64,000 nucleotides of DNA from positions 57,059,775 to 57,123,774 of the forward strand of contig OW121744.1 of NCBI GenBank assembly GCA_933228675.1, written 5' to 3'. The notes under the pieces are model-generated. The model saw only the letters and a program-made list of their open reading frames with translations. It searched no databases and had not been told where the DNA came from. The stretch comes from Stomorhina lunata (lineage: Eukaryota > Arthropoda > Insecta > Diptera > Rhiniidae). Each line of letters begins with the position of its first letter. The stretch's first letter is position 1. Positions 35,268-46,019 of this stretch are shown piece by piece. Both the position numbers and the translations under genes were made by a program.

Positions 35268-36600
35268 TCAACTAAGCCATCTGAGTCCCAAAATAAAACC
35301 AACAACATCCGTCAGTTTGCACTGCTGTATGTCTCCCAGTTCCTCATGGAATCTATTGCCTAGAAATTTAAGTCTTTGGTTTTGGAGCATAGGACAGTGA
35401 CAGAGGATGTGCTCGACCGTTTCGGACGAGTCCGCGTCTAAGCACAATCTGCTGATGTCCTGAATTGCTCCATCCCATCTACTACGTCTGGAATTCAGTG
35501 CGCAGTGTCCAGTTAGAACACCTATGCATTTCCTAAGACTGGTTCTGTTAAGACCTAGCAGGAGCTTGGTCTTGCGTATATCTAAGTTGGGCCATAAGGT
35601 CCTAGATATCGTGCAAGTGTCCAAGTTATACCAGTTCTTAGCTGTTTCCTCACCGATCCAAGACTTGATACCCATAAAAAGGTGACATATAGGTGGAGCT
35701 ATCTCTGTCACCGCGAGTATCAGGTCCTGACTCGAGCCAAGTCTTGCGATTTCGTCAGCAATTTCGTTGCCTTCGATATTGCAATGACCAGGAACCCAGC
35801 AAAGTCTTACCCTATAAGTGTCAGCTAGGCTGATTATAGCTGATCTGCATAACTTGACTAGTTTTGAGGTGATGCTACATCCTTCTAGGGCTTTAAGAGC
35901 CGCCTGACTATCAACGTAGATTGTCACCTCACTATCCACAGGAATATTTTGTGAGATAAGTTCGGTGGCTTTCAGAATGGCGAAGATTTCAGCTTGAATG
36001 ACACTACACTCATCTCTAAGCCTGTAGCATTCCCTAATGTTCTGGTTTCTTAAGAAAACACCAGCGCCAGTGCCGATTTCCATTTTAGAACCATCTGTGA
36101 AGATCGAGTTCCCCTCAAAGAGCGATTGACGATTATCCCAGCTGGTTCTATCGGGAATAACGACCTCTGGTACAGAACTGAACACCAGTTCCTTGACTAG
36201 ATAGTCAGATGCAGTAGAACCTGACTGAAAGCAAGGAACATTCGTTCGGTTCAGTATACTGGTATGTCCTGTCTGCCTGTGCCTAAGTATGCCTGACTCA
36301 TGCAGCCTTAGCAGACATCTGGCTGCTGTTCCCTTTATGAAAAGATCTAACGGGAACAGAGACAGCATTACGTCTAAGGCTGCCTGAGGAGTGCTCCTTA
36401 GGGCTCCAGAGATGCCTATACTGCTGCTCCTTTGGACTTTGTTCAAGAGGCTAAGGAAAGAGACTTTGTTTATCGCTTCCCATCATACTGCACACCCGTA
36501 TGTCAGAACTGGTCTTACAATGGTTGTGTATATCCAGTATACTACCATTGGGTTTAATCCCCAGCTCTTGCCTACTGAGTTCCTGCAAAAGTAGTAGGCG
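35268..36600 (-). pseudogene. Retrotransposon ORF2 C-terminal half: connection, RNase H, zinc-knuckle-like tail
   Basis: From the internal Met at 36446 the frame has 392 codons to a stop at 35268, and it stays open upstream to about 36600. Counted from that Met, the RNase H active site is visible: D118 (FTDGSK), E153 (QAEIFAI), D179 (YVDSQAAL), then H221 and D231 in WVPGHCNIEGNEIADEIA. All expected catalytic residues are present. The tail has CLDADSSETVEHILCHC (about 335-351), a Cys/His motif typical of the C-terminus of such elements, and ends in a GLRWLS helix. RNase H removes the RNA template during target-primed reverse transcription. The protein is not functional here, since the RT half is in another frame and the endonuclease is missing. 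The internal Met is only a track boundary and not a real start. Confidence 0.88.
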
Positions 36601-36945
36601 TTAAGAGCGTGTTGCTCTTCCATGAAAGCTTCCTATCTAGGATGATGCCTAGGAATTTGGCTTCTAACGACAGTCCTAACTCTACTCCATTAAGTACTGG
36701 AAGTTTGAAAGACTCAACTTTGTACTTCCTGGTGAATAAGACTAACTCTGTTTTTTCAGGGTTGACCCCCAGTCCTTTGTCACTGGCCCAGGTGGAGAGG
36801 TCGCCTAGTGCCGATTCCATGATTTCACTGATTGTATTCAGGTATTTACCCGATACCAGTATTACCACGTCATCAGCGTAGGCGACAATCTTCCTACCTA
36901 GATGGTCAAATCTTTTAAGTATGACGTTAATCGCCAGTAACCAAA
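36572..36945 (-). pseudogene. Retrotransposon ORF2 reverse-transcriptase segment
   Basis: Minus-strand coding includes the YADDVVIL catalytic box, SGKYLNTISEIMESAL, VNPEKTELVLFTRKYK and LEAKFLGIILDRKLSWK, the palm and thumb of a non-LTR RT. The frame runs out after SWKSNTLL where a small indel replaces the LERMKKA-type linker, so it is disconnected from the RNase H half. Confidence 0.85.
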
Positions 36946-36950
36946 GGGTG

Positions 36951-37863
36951 GATCGTAGATACCATTAAAATTATGCCGATCGATTAAGAATCGTCAGAAG
37001 AATCGATTTAGCGATGTCTGTCTGTCCGTTGAAATCATGTTTTTGGAGCTCCTGTTTTGTCGATATCTCAGATGTTTATGATTTTGATGAAATTTAATAG
37101 CGTTCTTTACGAGAAGATTACCATTCGACTCTTATACAATCGGAATTAAACGATTAAGCGCAACGACAAGTATTTAAATGCTTATAAATGTAAAACTATA
37201 CCTGTTATGAAAAAAAATTTTGTACAAAATAGTTTTATCAAAATCGGTCTATTATCTGAGAACTCATCAAACTCTTTCTGATTCGATTTAGCGATGTCCT
37301 TCCGTCCGTCTGGAAGGCTGGCTGGACTCCCATGTAAACCATGTAATTAAAGTACAGGTCGCAATTCTAAAGATAATTTGATGAAATTTTGTACAGATAA
37401 TTTTTTTTTGATAGTGGGACCATGGCTTTTGAAATAATATTGGCCACAAATATCAATATTTTTTCTTGAAATTTAAAACAAATATTGCTTATGTAAACTT
37501 AAATCACTGTACCAAATCTCGTTGAAATCGGTTCACATTTGACCATAGTTCCCATACAAACTCTTCTGTCAAAATGCTCTAAATGAGACAAAAATCACTA
37601 AAACGCTCGTAATATAATAATTTTTGTAACAACTGTAATCAATTTGGCAAATTTCGAGATAAACGGTCCACATTTGACCCTAGCTCTCATATAAGTCCAA
37701 GTGATGGAAACAGCATAAAAATATAAGTTTTGAGAAAATGTTTGTATGATGGCAAAATTTAGCAAATATTTGTCTTTATACATGAAAAAGAACACCTTTG
37801 ACCTTAGTGGTGAAGGGTATCGTATGGTCGGGCTTGACCGACTAAAGCACTTCCTTACTTGTT
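36951..37863 (-). mobile_element. Mini-me-like element, B type, interrupted by the retrotransposon
   Basis: The 5' end is at 37863 (minus sense AACAAGTAAGGAAGTGC), with a hairpin TAGTCGG-loop-CCGACCATA and then ATACCCTTCACCACTAAGG. Interior phrases match the copy at 59773-60475. A GTCY tract (GTCTGTCTGTCC) lies near 37016-37030. Beyond 36951 the retrotransposon intervenes, and the 3' part continues left of 35047 with GGATTTGTGGAGTTCATG. Confidence 0.65.
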
Positions 37864-38224
37864 ATTTTTGTAGCTGATCCAAACGTAATTTCAATTTTAA
37901 GGCTACTTTGTTAGTGATTTTTTCCTATTTACACCCTTAGCCGAATTTTCAAATTTTCCTAGGGGGATTTATACTTAAAAGGAAGTATCCGCTGTCAAAA
38001 TTTCAGCTCTCGTGTATTAGCCGTTTGTGCTGGGCGATGGTGAATTAGACAGTCAGTAATTAGTCAGTCAGGTTAGAATTTCATATAAAAAATATAGATA
38101 AACAAGACACAATTCGAGATTACCTAGAATTAACCCATTATTTTCTAACAATGTTAAGCACATGCTTAAATTATATCGGGTTATCCATTTTGCGGTTTAA
38201 AAAGTGAACGTAAATAAAACACAT
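37864..38224. other. Non-coding spacer
   Basis: AT-rich, no recognisable feature apart from homopolymer runs near 38230. Confidence 0.35.
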
Positions 38225-38930
38225 ATAAAATATTTTTTTTTATTATATTTTTTTTTTATTGTAAAGTTTGAAAGTTGACATTATGTGTAAAACACTACAT
38301 CATTCAAATGACCACCGCGCGAAATGTTGCAAGCATTGAGTCTTTTGGGGTAATTTTCAAACACTTTCTGACACATATTGGGCGGTATTTCAGCCATTTT
38401 GGTTTTTAAGTGAACAAGAGTTAAAGGTTTATCTGCATAAACACGGTCTTTCGCGAAGCCCCAAAAAAAAGTCTAATGGTGTCAAATCCCATTATCTTGG
38501 TGGCCAGTTAATATCGCCCGAAGAGAAATTACGCGGACAGGAAATGTCTCTTGCAATAAAGCCATATTCGCTCGAGTTGTGTGGCACCGTCTTGTTAAAA
38601 CCACATATTCTCCATGTCGTACTCTTCAATATAAGGCAAAAAAAGTAGGTTATCATATGATCATAACGCTCTGAATTCAAGGAATCGACACATTCTGGTC
38701 TTCGGCAACACTTTCACTTACAGCCTTACAATATTTGTAACCGCTCCAGTCTCTTCAAATTTCTTCACAATTTTGCCAATTGCTTGCGTAGTTGGACGAT
38801 TATGTAAACCATAATCTCCTCTTGAAAGCACGATGTGTGACTGTTGCAATTTTGACTATTTTTATTCATTGTGTAATACTTAAGCGATCCATTTTACTCA
38901 ATGTCATACTTTCAACTGAAAAGAAAAACA
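38225..38930 (-). pseudogene. Mariner-type transposase fossil, internally deleted
   Basis: Minus-strand translation in several frames gives an N-terminal segment like HRAFKRRLWFT and NRPTTQAIGKIVKKFEETG. The C-terminal part has WPPR, DLTPLDFFLWG (with a frameshift), VYADKPLTLVHLKTK and SRGGHLNDVVFYT. These are the ends of a transposase similar to the mariner at 39481, but from a distinct lineage. The central catalytic part is largely missing. It abuts the next mini-me-like element. Confidence 0.65.
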
Positions 38931-39480
38931 AGTAAGAGTGTTATATTCGGCTGTGCCGAAGTTTATATACCCACCATCAAGTTGTGTTAAATTTAGAAAC
39001 ATATTTCATATATCTACAAGGGCGCAGCTAATTCAAAATCTGGACCAAAACTGAAAAAATCGCTAAGCTAATTGGTATTGTTGGTAAAACCATTGGACTA
39101 AATTCGGTTGCTTTAGCTTTATAGTTCAACATTTTAAAATAGTTTAGTGGTTTCCCCAGTATTTACTTTGATCAAAATTCGGTCTCATAACCGGGTATAG
39201 TTTTACATTAATAAGTTGTTAAATACTTTTCGTTGTGATTAATAAACACGTAAATAGTAATACGGCAGGTCCATATATTTCGTTAGGAGTTCCTAATGCA
39301 TTCATCATATATAAAGTCTGGGCTGAACATTGATTGATGCCTATATAATTTCATAGGTGCAATCTTAATATAATGCATGTACCTCCAAATCTTTTTGATT
39401 GTAGATATAAAAAAGGGGATGTTATATATATAAGAATTATAGCCAAATGTTGACCGATTGTAACAACTGGCTGGTATATA

Positions 39481-40731
39481 TCGGGTGTTTTTTATTGAGG
39501 TATAGAACTTTAAGTTGGCATCACTTTTTTAACTGGCGGCCATTTTGTCAGCTGTCAAGTGATTAATATTTAGTTTGGTTTGCCATTTCATCATGAACAG
39601 GTTGACAAAAGAACAACGCTTGCAAATCGTGCAAATTTATTTCGAAAATAATGGTTCAGTTCGCGAAGTTTACCGCAAGCTCCGTCCATTTTATGGTCGA
39701 CATAATCGTCCATCAGAGCAATTAATTCGCTTAACCATGGATCGTTTTCGCACTACGTTTACTCTATGTGATAATACGCATCCGCAGCGACGTCGAACAG
39801 TGCGCACCGAAGAAACAATTGCCGCTGTAGAGCACAGCAATTGGAGCTTTGTCCATCAACTTTATGGAAGATTTTGAGCAAAGATCTTGGCTTGCGACCT
39901 TACAAGATCCAGCTTGTGCAAGAATTAAAGCCGCGAGGCCATGCAATGCGTCGTGATTTTGGTGTATGGGCCGAAAATGAGATTAATCTCGATGCTGATT
40001 TTCATCGCAAAATTTTGTTCAGTGATGAGGCTCATTTTTGGTTGAATGGCTACGTCAACAAGCAAAATTGCCGCATTTGGAGTGAAGAGAATCCACATGA
40101 GACCCTTGAGACGCCATTACATCCACAAAAACTGACTGTTTGGTGTGCTCTATGGGCTGGTAGAGTCATTGGGCCATACTTCTTCCGAAATAATGCTGGA
40201 GAGTCAGTTACCATAAATGGAGACCGGTATAGAGCCATGATAACCGACTATTTTGTTCCCCAATAGGATGGCATGAATGTGGATGAGTTGTGGTTCCAAC
40301 AAGACGGCGCTACATGTCACACAGCGCACGTCACAATTGATTTATTGAAGGAAACATTCGATGAGCGCATAATTTCGCGGAATGGACCTGTCAATTGGCC
40401 ACCAAGATCGTGCGATTTGACACCACTGGATTATTTTCTTTGGGGATATGTGAAGTCGCTCGTCTACGCCAACAAACCAGAAACGTTAGGGGACTTGGAA
40501 GCCAACATTCGTGGCGTTATTGCAAACATACGGCCCCATATGCTCGAAAAAGTAGTTGAAAATTGGACCTGTAGAATTGGCTTTATTAGAGCTAGCCGCG
40601 GCGGCCACATGCCCGAAATCATATTTAAACATAAAATTATCCTTCCAATAAAGCCAAATTGATGGACATTAAAACGATTTTCTTGTGTTTTATTTCAATT
40701 CGAAGTTCTATACCTCTAAAAAAACACCCAT
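39481..40731 (+). mobile_element. Mariner-superfamily transposon, copy 1
   Basis: Length is 1251 bp. Inverted termini of about 29 bp begin TCGGGTGTTTTTTATTGAGG on the left and, read inwards on the minus strand, ATGGGTGTTTTTTTAGAGG on the right. A TA dinucleotide flanks each side (39479-39480 and 40732-40733), the standard mariner target duplication. The host element copy at 50040 shows the empty site around 50595-50605, where CTGGTATATATATAGAGCTT is continuous. Confidence 0.92.
39575..40662 (+). pseudogene. Mariner-type transposase with DD41D-like spacing, broken
   Basis: The N-terminal frame (39575-39877) has a helix-turn-helix segment starting MNRLTKEQRLQIVQIYFE, like the DUF4817 domain of insect mariner relatives. 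A 43-bp deletion at about 39833, relative to copy 2, shifts the frame. The catalytic core follows: FSDEAHFWLNGYV (first Asp, 40019 on), WCALWAG, QQDGATCHTAHV (second Asp, about 40300) and CDLTPLDYFLWGYVK. Between the second Asp and the Asp of TPLD I count 41 residues, so DD41D by the mariner convention. A TAG at 40264-40266 interrupts the core where copy 2 has Leu. The end is SRGGHMPEIIFKH plus a short tail. Cut-and-paste transposase by family knowledge, and inactive here. Confidence 0.9.
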
Positions 40732-41699
40732 TATATATATATATATATATAGAGCTTATTTTTGCAAAATTTAGTGGCCATAGCTATCATAGTTTCTAAT
40801 TTAATAGCTTTTAACTGGCCTTTGCTAAAATTTTTGGTTTCCGTGAGTGTTTTTTATATGAAAGCTAAAGTCAAATATGGACTGATTCCTATAAAATTTG
40901 ATAAACTGGTCAAAAATTGCATAAAACTTCCCTATTTTAGATCTATTCGTCATAGCTATTACAATTGTATTCAATTTATCAGCATTAATGTGTTTCCCAG
41001 GGCGGGGTTATATGGGAGCTCTAACTAAATTTAAACCGATTTTGTCCATTTTCAACATACATCTTTTTCAAGATATCCAAAATTCTTTTGTAAAATTTTG
41101 TTCCTCTAGCTTTTTTCGTTAAGACGCTATCGTGCTTTTATCTGACGGACAGACGGACATAAATCCCCTTTTCTTTTTGAATTTTTGTGTTTTCGTAAGT
41201 TTTTTATATGGGAGCTAGGTCAAGTGGTGACCGATTGCGAGAAAATTTTGCACACTGGATGGCATTGATATAAGACTTTCTTGTACCAAATTTAGTTGTT
41301 ATATCTGTTATACTTTTAGATTTATTAGCATTTAAGTGTATTTTAGGTGAAATTTAGGCTGATTTCGTAAGTTTTTTGTATGGGAGCTATGGCTAAATGT
41401 GAACCGATTTCGATGATATATGTTATATGCTGCCTAGTGGTTATGTAAAACTTCTAGATACCAAATTTTGTCATCATAACTGTTATAATTTGTCATTTAT
41501 TAGCAAATAAGCGTATAGCCTAGACGAGGTAATACGCCCAATTTCAATACCAAAATTTTCTTATAGATGAAGAATGTTTTTGCTAAGTTTCAGTTAGCTA
41601 GCTCCTTTCGTTTAGACGTTATCGTGATTTCAACAGACAGACAGACAGACGGACATAGCTCAATCGTCTTAGAATTTCATAAGGACTCAGAATATAATT

Positions 41700-43540
41700 A
41701 AGACAAAATACCCAATTTTTAAGTTGTAATATGAAATAAGCAAAAATAAGCTTTTAAGCAAAAAGCCAAGAATTATTAAAATTTTGAGAGAGTGTTATTT
41801 TATTTAAGTTTTAGTTAATTTTTTCTGCTTCTTAAGCATTATTTCGACAAAATATTCAATTTTTAAGCAGATATTTGAAATATGCGAAAAAAAGCTTTTA
41901 AGCAAAAAGCCAAGAAATCATTTAAATTTTAAGCACATCTTGTTTTATTTAAGTTTTGGTTTCATTTTTTCACTTTTTAAACTTTATTTCAACAAAATAT
42001 TTTATTTTTAAGCAGAAGCATATAATATGCAAAAATAAGCTTTTAAGCTAAAAATTTATAAAACGTTAGAATTTCCAGCAATCGTAGCTTTTTTGAGTTT
42101 TAGTACTAGTTCCTTCTTCTTAAACATAATTCTTATAAAATACCCAGTTTTAATACCGAAATATAAAATATGCCAAAATAAGCTTTTCAGCAAAAAGCCA
42201 AGAAATCATTCAAATTTCTGGCATATCTTATTTAATTTGAGTTTTTGCTACTTTTACTCACTTTTTAATTGTGTTTGCAAAATATCTAGTTTTTAAGCAG
42301 AAATATGAAATATGCAAAAATAAGCTTTTACGCAAAAAAATTGAGAAATTGATAGAACTTTAAGAAATTCTTGTCATTTTGTTACCATTTCCTACTTCTT
42401 AAGCATTATATAGAAAAAATATAAAACTTTCAAGCGGAAATATAAGATATGCTAATATATGCACAAATAAGCTTTAAAGCATAATGTCAAAAAAGATTAC
42501 AATTTTAAGCATATCTTATTTAATTTGAGTTTCAGCTATTTTTTCTCATTTCTTTAATATAATCTTGACAACAAATCCAATTTTTAGGCAGAAATATGAT
42601 ATATGCAAAAAAAAGCTTTTAAGCAAAAAATTTTGATATCTTTAGAATTTCGAGCAATTCTTATTATTTTGTGTTTTTAATACTTTTTCCAATTCTTGAT
42701 GATGATTTCTACAAAAATAATCCAATTTTAGGGAAAAAACAAGAAATATGATAAATATGCAAAAATAAACTTTTTCAGAAAAAAGGTTAGATATCCTTAA
42801 AATGTTGGTCAAATTTTTATGAACTCGAGTTATTATTTCTTTTTCTACTTTTTGAATATAATTTCAACAAAATATGAAATTTTAAGCCAGAAAAATGAAG
42901 TATGTATTTTAAAATATGCAAAAATAAGCTTTTAGCTGAAAATCTACAAATCTTAAAAATTAAAAAAAATATATTTATTTTTTTAGAGTTTTTAATACTT
43001 TTTCGTACTTCTTGAGTATAATTTGGTCAAAATATCAGTTTTAAAGGCAGAAATATGAAATATGCAAAAATAAGCTTTTTAGCTAAAAGTTCAAAAATCA
43101 TTTAAATTTTAAACCAATCTTATTTTTTCGAATTTTTGTTAATTTTTCTCTCTTCAAGAATATAATTTTGACAAAAAAAAAATCAATCTTAAGGCAGAAA
43201 AAGAAAAATGCTGAAATATGCAAAAATAAGCTTTTTAACAAAAAGTTCAAAAATCATTCGAATTTTAAGCATATCTTATTTTATTTAAGTTTTTATTAGA
43301 TTTTCTCTTTTTTTGAATAAAATTATGACAAAAAATCCAATTTTTAGGGAGAAAAAGATATATGCAAATATAAGCTTTTAAGCTAGAAAATTAAACTCAT
43401 TAAAATTGTAAGAAAAGCCTTATTTTTTTTTATAGATGTTTGTACTTTTTCTAACTTCTTGAACATAATTTTGAAGAAAGTTTAAAGGCTGACAAATAAA
43501 ATAAGCTCAAATATGCCAAAATAAGCTTTTTGATTTTCGA
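41700..43540. repeat. Thirteen-unit tandem array, about 147-bp period
   Basis: The landmark GCAAAAATAAGCTTTTAAGC (with variants) recurs at 41739, 41884, 42029, 42172, 42314, 42461, 42605, 42759, 42918, 43064, 43220, 43363 and 43515, at steps of 142-159 bp. Each unit also has a CTTATTTTATTTAAGTTTT segment and a CAAAATATCCAATTTTTAAG segment. The array lies between the microsatellite and the 3' terminus of the mini-me-like element. Confidence 0.9.
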
Positions 43541-43695
43541 GCCAATATTAAGGAAATTACAAACGGAATGACAATCTCAATATACCCCCCATTCTTTTTG
43601 ATGGTGGGTATAAACATGGTCTAACAACTTAGTTTGACAGACGTCGAATTCCAGGCCTATACTTTTGAAACCACGAAATGGATAACCCTTTATAT

Positions 43696-44746
43696 TAGGG
43701 TTTGCAAAAAACCGTGAAAATGAGAAACCGCGGTTTCGGTTTTAAAACACCAAAAACCGGCCGGTTTCGGTTCGGTTTTCGGTTTTTTTAATAAAACTAT
43801 TTCAGTTTAAATTTGTAAGAAAATTTAGATACTTTTAATGAAGTTATCTAAAATATATTATATTATATTATACATATTATAATTTAATACTAAAATTCAG
43901 GAAAATAATTCAGTTTTTTTTTAAATAAGTCTTGTTTCTTTTTGGAGAAACTGCAGAGCCCCCTTAGCGTGAATAATATTTGCATCCGGGCGACAAATTG
44001 TAATTTTTACAAATAGCAATGATTTTAAAGAATTTACAATTTCAAAGTCGATAGAATGAAGTAAATCTAGGGTCGACAGCATTTCTAAACTCTCATGAAT
44101 ACTTTGTTTTAGAAGCAGAAATCTAAGAGTAAACTTAATTCACGATTATGATGCTTTTTAACGCTTGTTTGTAAAATATTATAACGAACTGACGAATTTT
44201 TGAAATAGCGAACAGTTTTCCTTACAGCCTCTAGGTTCAAATGTATATGGAAAATCGGTTTTAAATGAGTCAATGTTTCATCGTCGCCGTCTTCAAAATT
44301 GTTTTTCAGATACAAATTTGATATTGGCTGTTGCTCCAACTATAGTACATGCTACGATGTTTGTATGAAGTGAAATATTAAACTCCATTAGCCTTTGTAT
44401 AATGGATTCGTGCGTTTGCTTGAAATTACACATTCCTAAAATACGGTCCAGGTTATAAAATTTACCATGAGAATCGTGAATATTTACGTTCATATACCGT
44501 CTTCCGCTTACACCTGTCCATTCGTCCATTGTAAACATCTTTTGCTTGTTTCATTCTTCCGCTTCATTAAATAGACAAATTATGTGCAAATTTATGATAA
44601 ACTAATGTTATTTCTGAATAATACCAACAAAAAATTATGAAAAATAAATAGCTAAAACCGCGGTTTTTTCTACGGTTTTCGGTTTCGGTTTTGAGACATA
44701 AAAAACCGAGGTTTCGGTTTCGGTTAAAACCGAACTGCAAACCCCA
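43696..44746 (-). mobile_element. hAT-superfamily element, internally deleted, copy 1
   Basis: It starts TAGGGTTTGC and ends GCAAACCCCA (one mismatch in a 10-bp inverted terminus). It is flanked by a perfect 8-bp duplication CTTTATAT (43688-43695 and 44747-44754), diagnostic of hAT transposition. Both subterminal regions are dense in CGGTTT/AACCG motifs (43720-43790 and 44655-44735). At 1051 bp it is too short for a full hAT gene of about 600 codons. Confidence 0.92.
44109..44538 (-). pseudogene. hAT transposase central fragment
   Basis: On the minus strand MDEWTGVSGRRYMNVNIHD (from 44532), FYNLDRILGMCNFKQTHES, QRLMEFNISLHTNIVACT and ATANIKFVSEKQF give the start of the hAT RNase H-like catalytic domain, where T-D-WT is the first Asp region. 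After a frameshift near 44320, PISNLYLKNNFEDGDDETL and a Leu-rich helix follow to a stop at 44109. The BED finger and C-terminal dimerisation region are absent, so this can only be a non-autonomous derivative. Confidence 0.8.
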
Positions 44747-44754
44747 CTTTATAT

Positions 44755-46019
44755 GTAAGTTTAAAAAACTACTTTAAACTGCTTTAAAAAAAATTACAAA
44801 TGCATCATGATTTCCATCCCTGAGCCAGTCTGTTACTGATTAAGATTTTTTATTATTGCTTTTGCTTCCACTGTAATTGGTTGGTGTTTGATCAGTTGAC
44901 TGTTAAAAATCTCTGTTATCAATTTGAATGTTAAATTTAACATTATTTCTTGGTTTGCCTCTGCTAGAGATGATGATGATGGACCAAAGTTAATAAATAG
45001 TTAATGTTTTTATGCAGTCGCACACATTTGTTCGAAAGACGTCGTTAAGTTAAGAAGTTGTCCGAAAATTGCCAAAAGCTGTTCAAAAACGAAAAAGAAA
45101 ATTAAGTAAAAAAAAGTCATAATCGAAACGCACTCTTTTTTAATAGTTTTTTTTTTTAATACAATAACAAAATACACATTCAGTTACAAAACAAAATTCG
45201 GGAGACGTGATCTTAAAAAAAATACGAGTACTTTTTTCATATTAAAAAAAAAACTAAAAATTTAAATAAATAAAAAGCAAAAGAAAAAAAAAGTGAAATA
45301 CTTTTGCTGAACATTTTGGTTTTTAGTACGAATTAACGTGAGTCTACTAAAAACTGCTGGTGTAGTTCGAGTTTTCTTACATTCCGCGCGGCAATTTATA
45401 TAAATTTAAATGTTTTACTAAATACAGATCGAATTGTTTGTTCCTCAAAAAATAAAAAAAGGTGTGAGTGTTTGAAAAAAATCCCAAAAAAAAAGTTTTT
45501 ATTTAAACAGAGAGTGTTTTAATAAAATCTAAAATAAGTAAAGAAAAATTGATAAAATTTTTACCATAAAAAGTGGCCGATAAAATTTAAACGAAATAAG
45601 TAAAAGTGTCCTTGAAATCAAGTTTACAAACAAGATATAAATAAAATTAAGGAAAAAAAAATAAATTTACAAATCTTGAAGTGAAAAGAAATTCGTTATA
45701 AATTGAGAACCAAAAATTGTGGAAAAAAATTATTCCAAAAACCCAAGTAATTATACTCTGGTACTAGAGGAGTTTTAGTTACAGATCAAAAAGGTATTGA
45801 TTTTATTTTTATTTAAATGAACGTTAAATTATAATTTCAAGACAATTTAAAGTTTTAAATTGAACTTGTTTTTTTTATAAAATTTTTAAATTATTATTAA
45901 TAAAAATTTAAAAAAAAATATATAAAATTTTGTACATATAGATATAACTATTTTACATTATTATTTAAAATTTTTAGAATTAGAAATTTATTATTTCATA
46001 TTTTTTGGTCAAATCTTTA
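44755..46019. other. Intergenic DNA; possible promoter and leader of an unseen gene
   Basis: From about 45010 to 45790 the plus strand is A-rich with islands of mixed composition (45020-45080, 45330-45400), a style seen in fly 5' leaders. A donor-like AAAAAGGTATTG sits at 45788-45799. No coding exon follows in the window, so this is only a suggestion. Confidence 0.25.

Larger units (their letters stand above)
35047..36950 (-). mobile_element. RNase H-class (LOA/I-like) non-LTR retrotransposon, 5'-truncated
   Basis: The minus strand runs from RT palm coding (ending upstream at about 36950 with LWLLAINVILKRFDHL, then YADD near 36867-36880) through RNase H to a stop at 35268. A pyrimidine-rich 3' UTR follows, ending in a direct TAACC-type repeat, seen on the plus strand as GTTAGGTTAGGTT at 35047. 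Both flanks carry ACGATC (minus-strand sense), a candidate 6-bp target duplication. The DNA on either side is one mini-me-like element when joined, so this element inserted into it. A frameshift near 36600 separates the RT segment from the 3' frame. Confidence 0.85.
38928..43614 (+). mobile_element. Mini-me-like element, A type, expanded by a mariner and a tandem array
   Basis: It starts ACAAGTAAGAGTGTTATATT with a TTCGGC-TGT-GCCGAA hairpin and ATACCCACCATCAA. It ends CCATTCTTTTTGATGGTGGG, then TATAAA, so the two ends carry complementary ACCCACCATCAA/TTGATGGTGGGT subterminal repeats. A GACA/GACG microsatellite lies at about 41633-41662. The uninterrupted relative at 50040-51970 is 1.93 kb. 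The extra length here is the mariner (39481-40731) and the array (about 41700-43540). No protein is encoded by the element itself. Confidence 0.75.
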
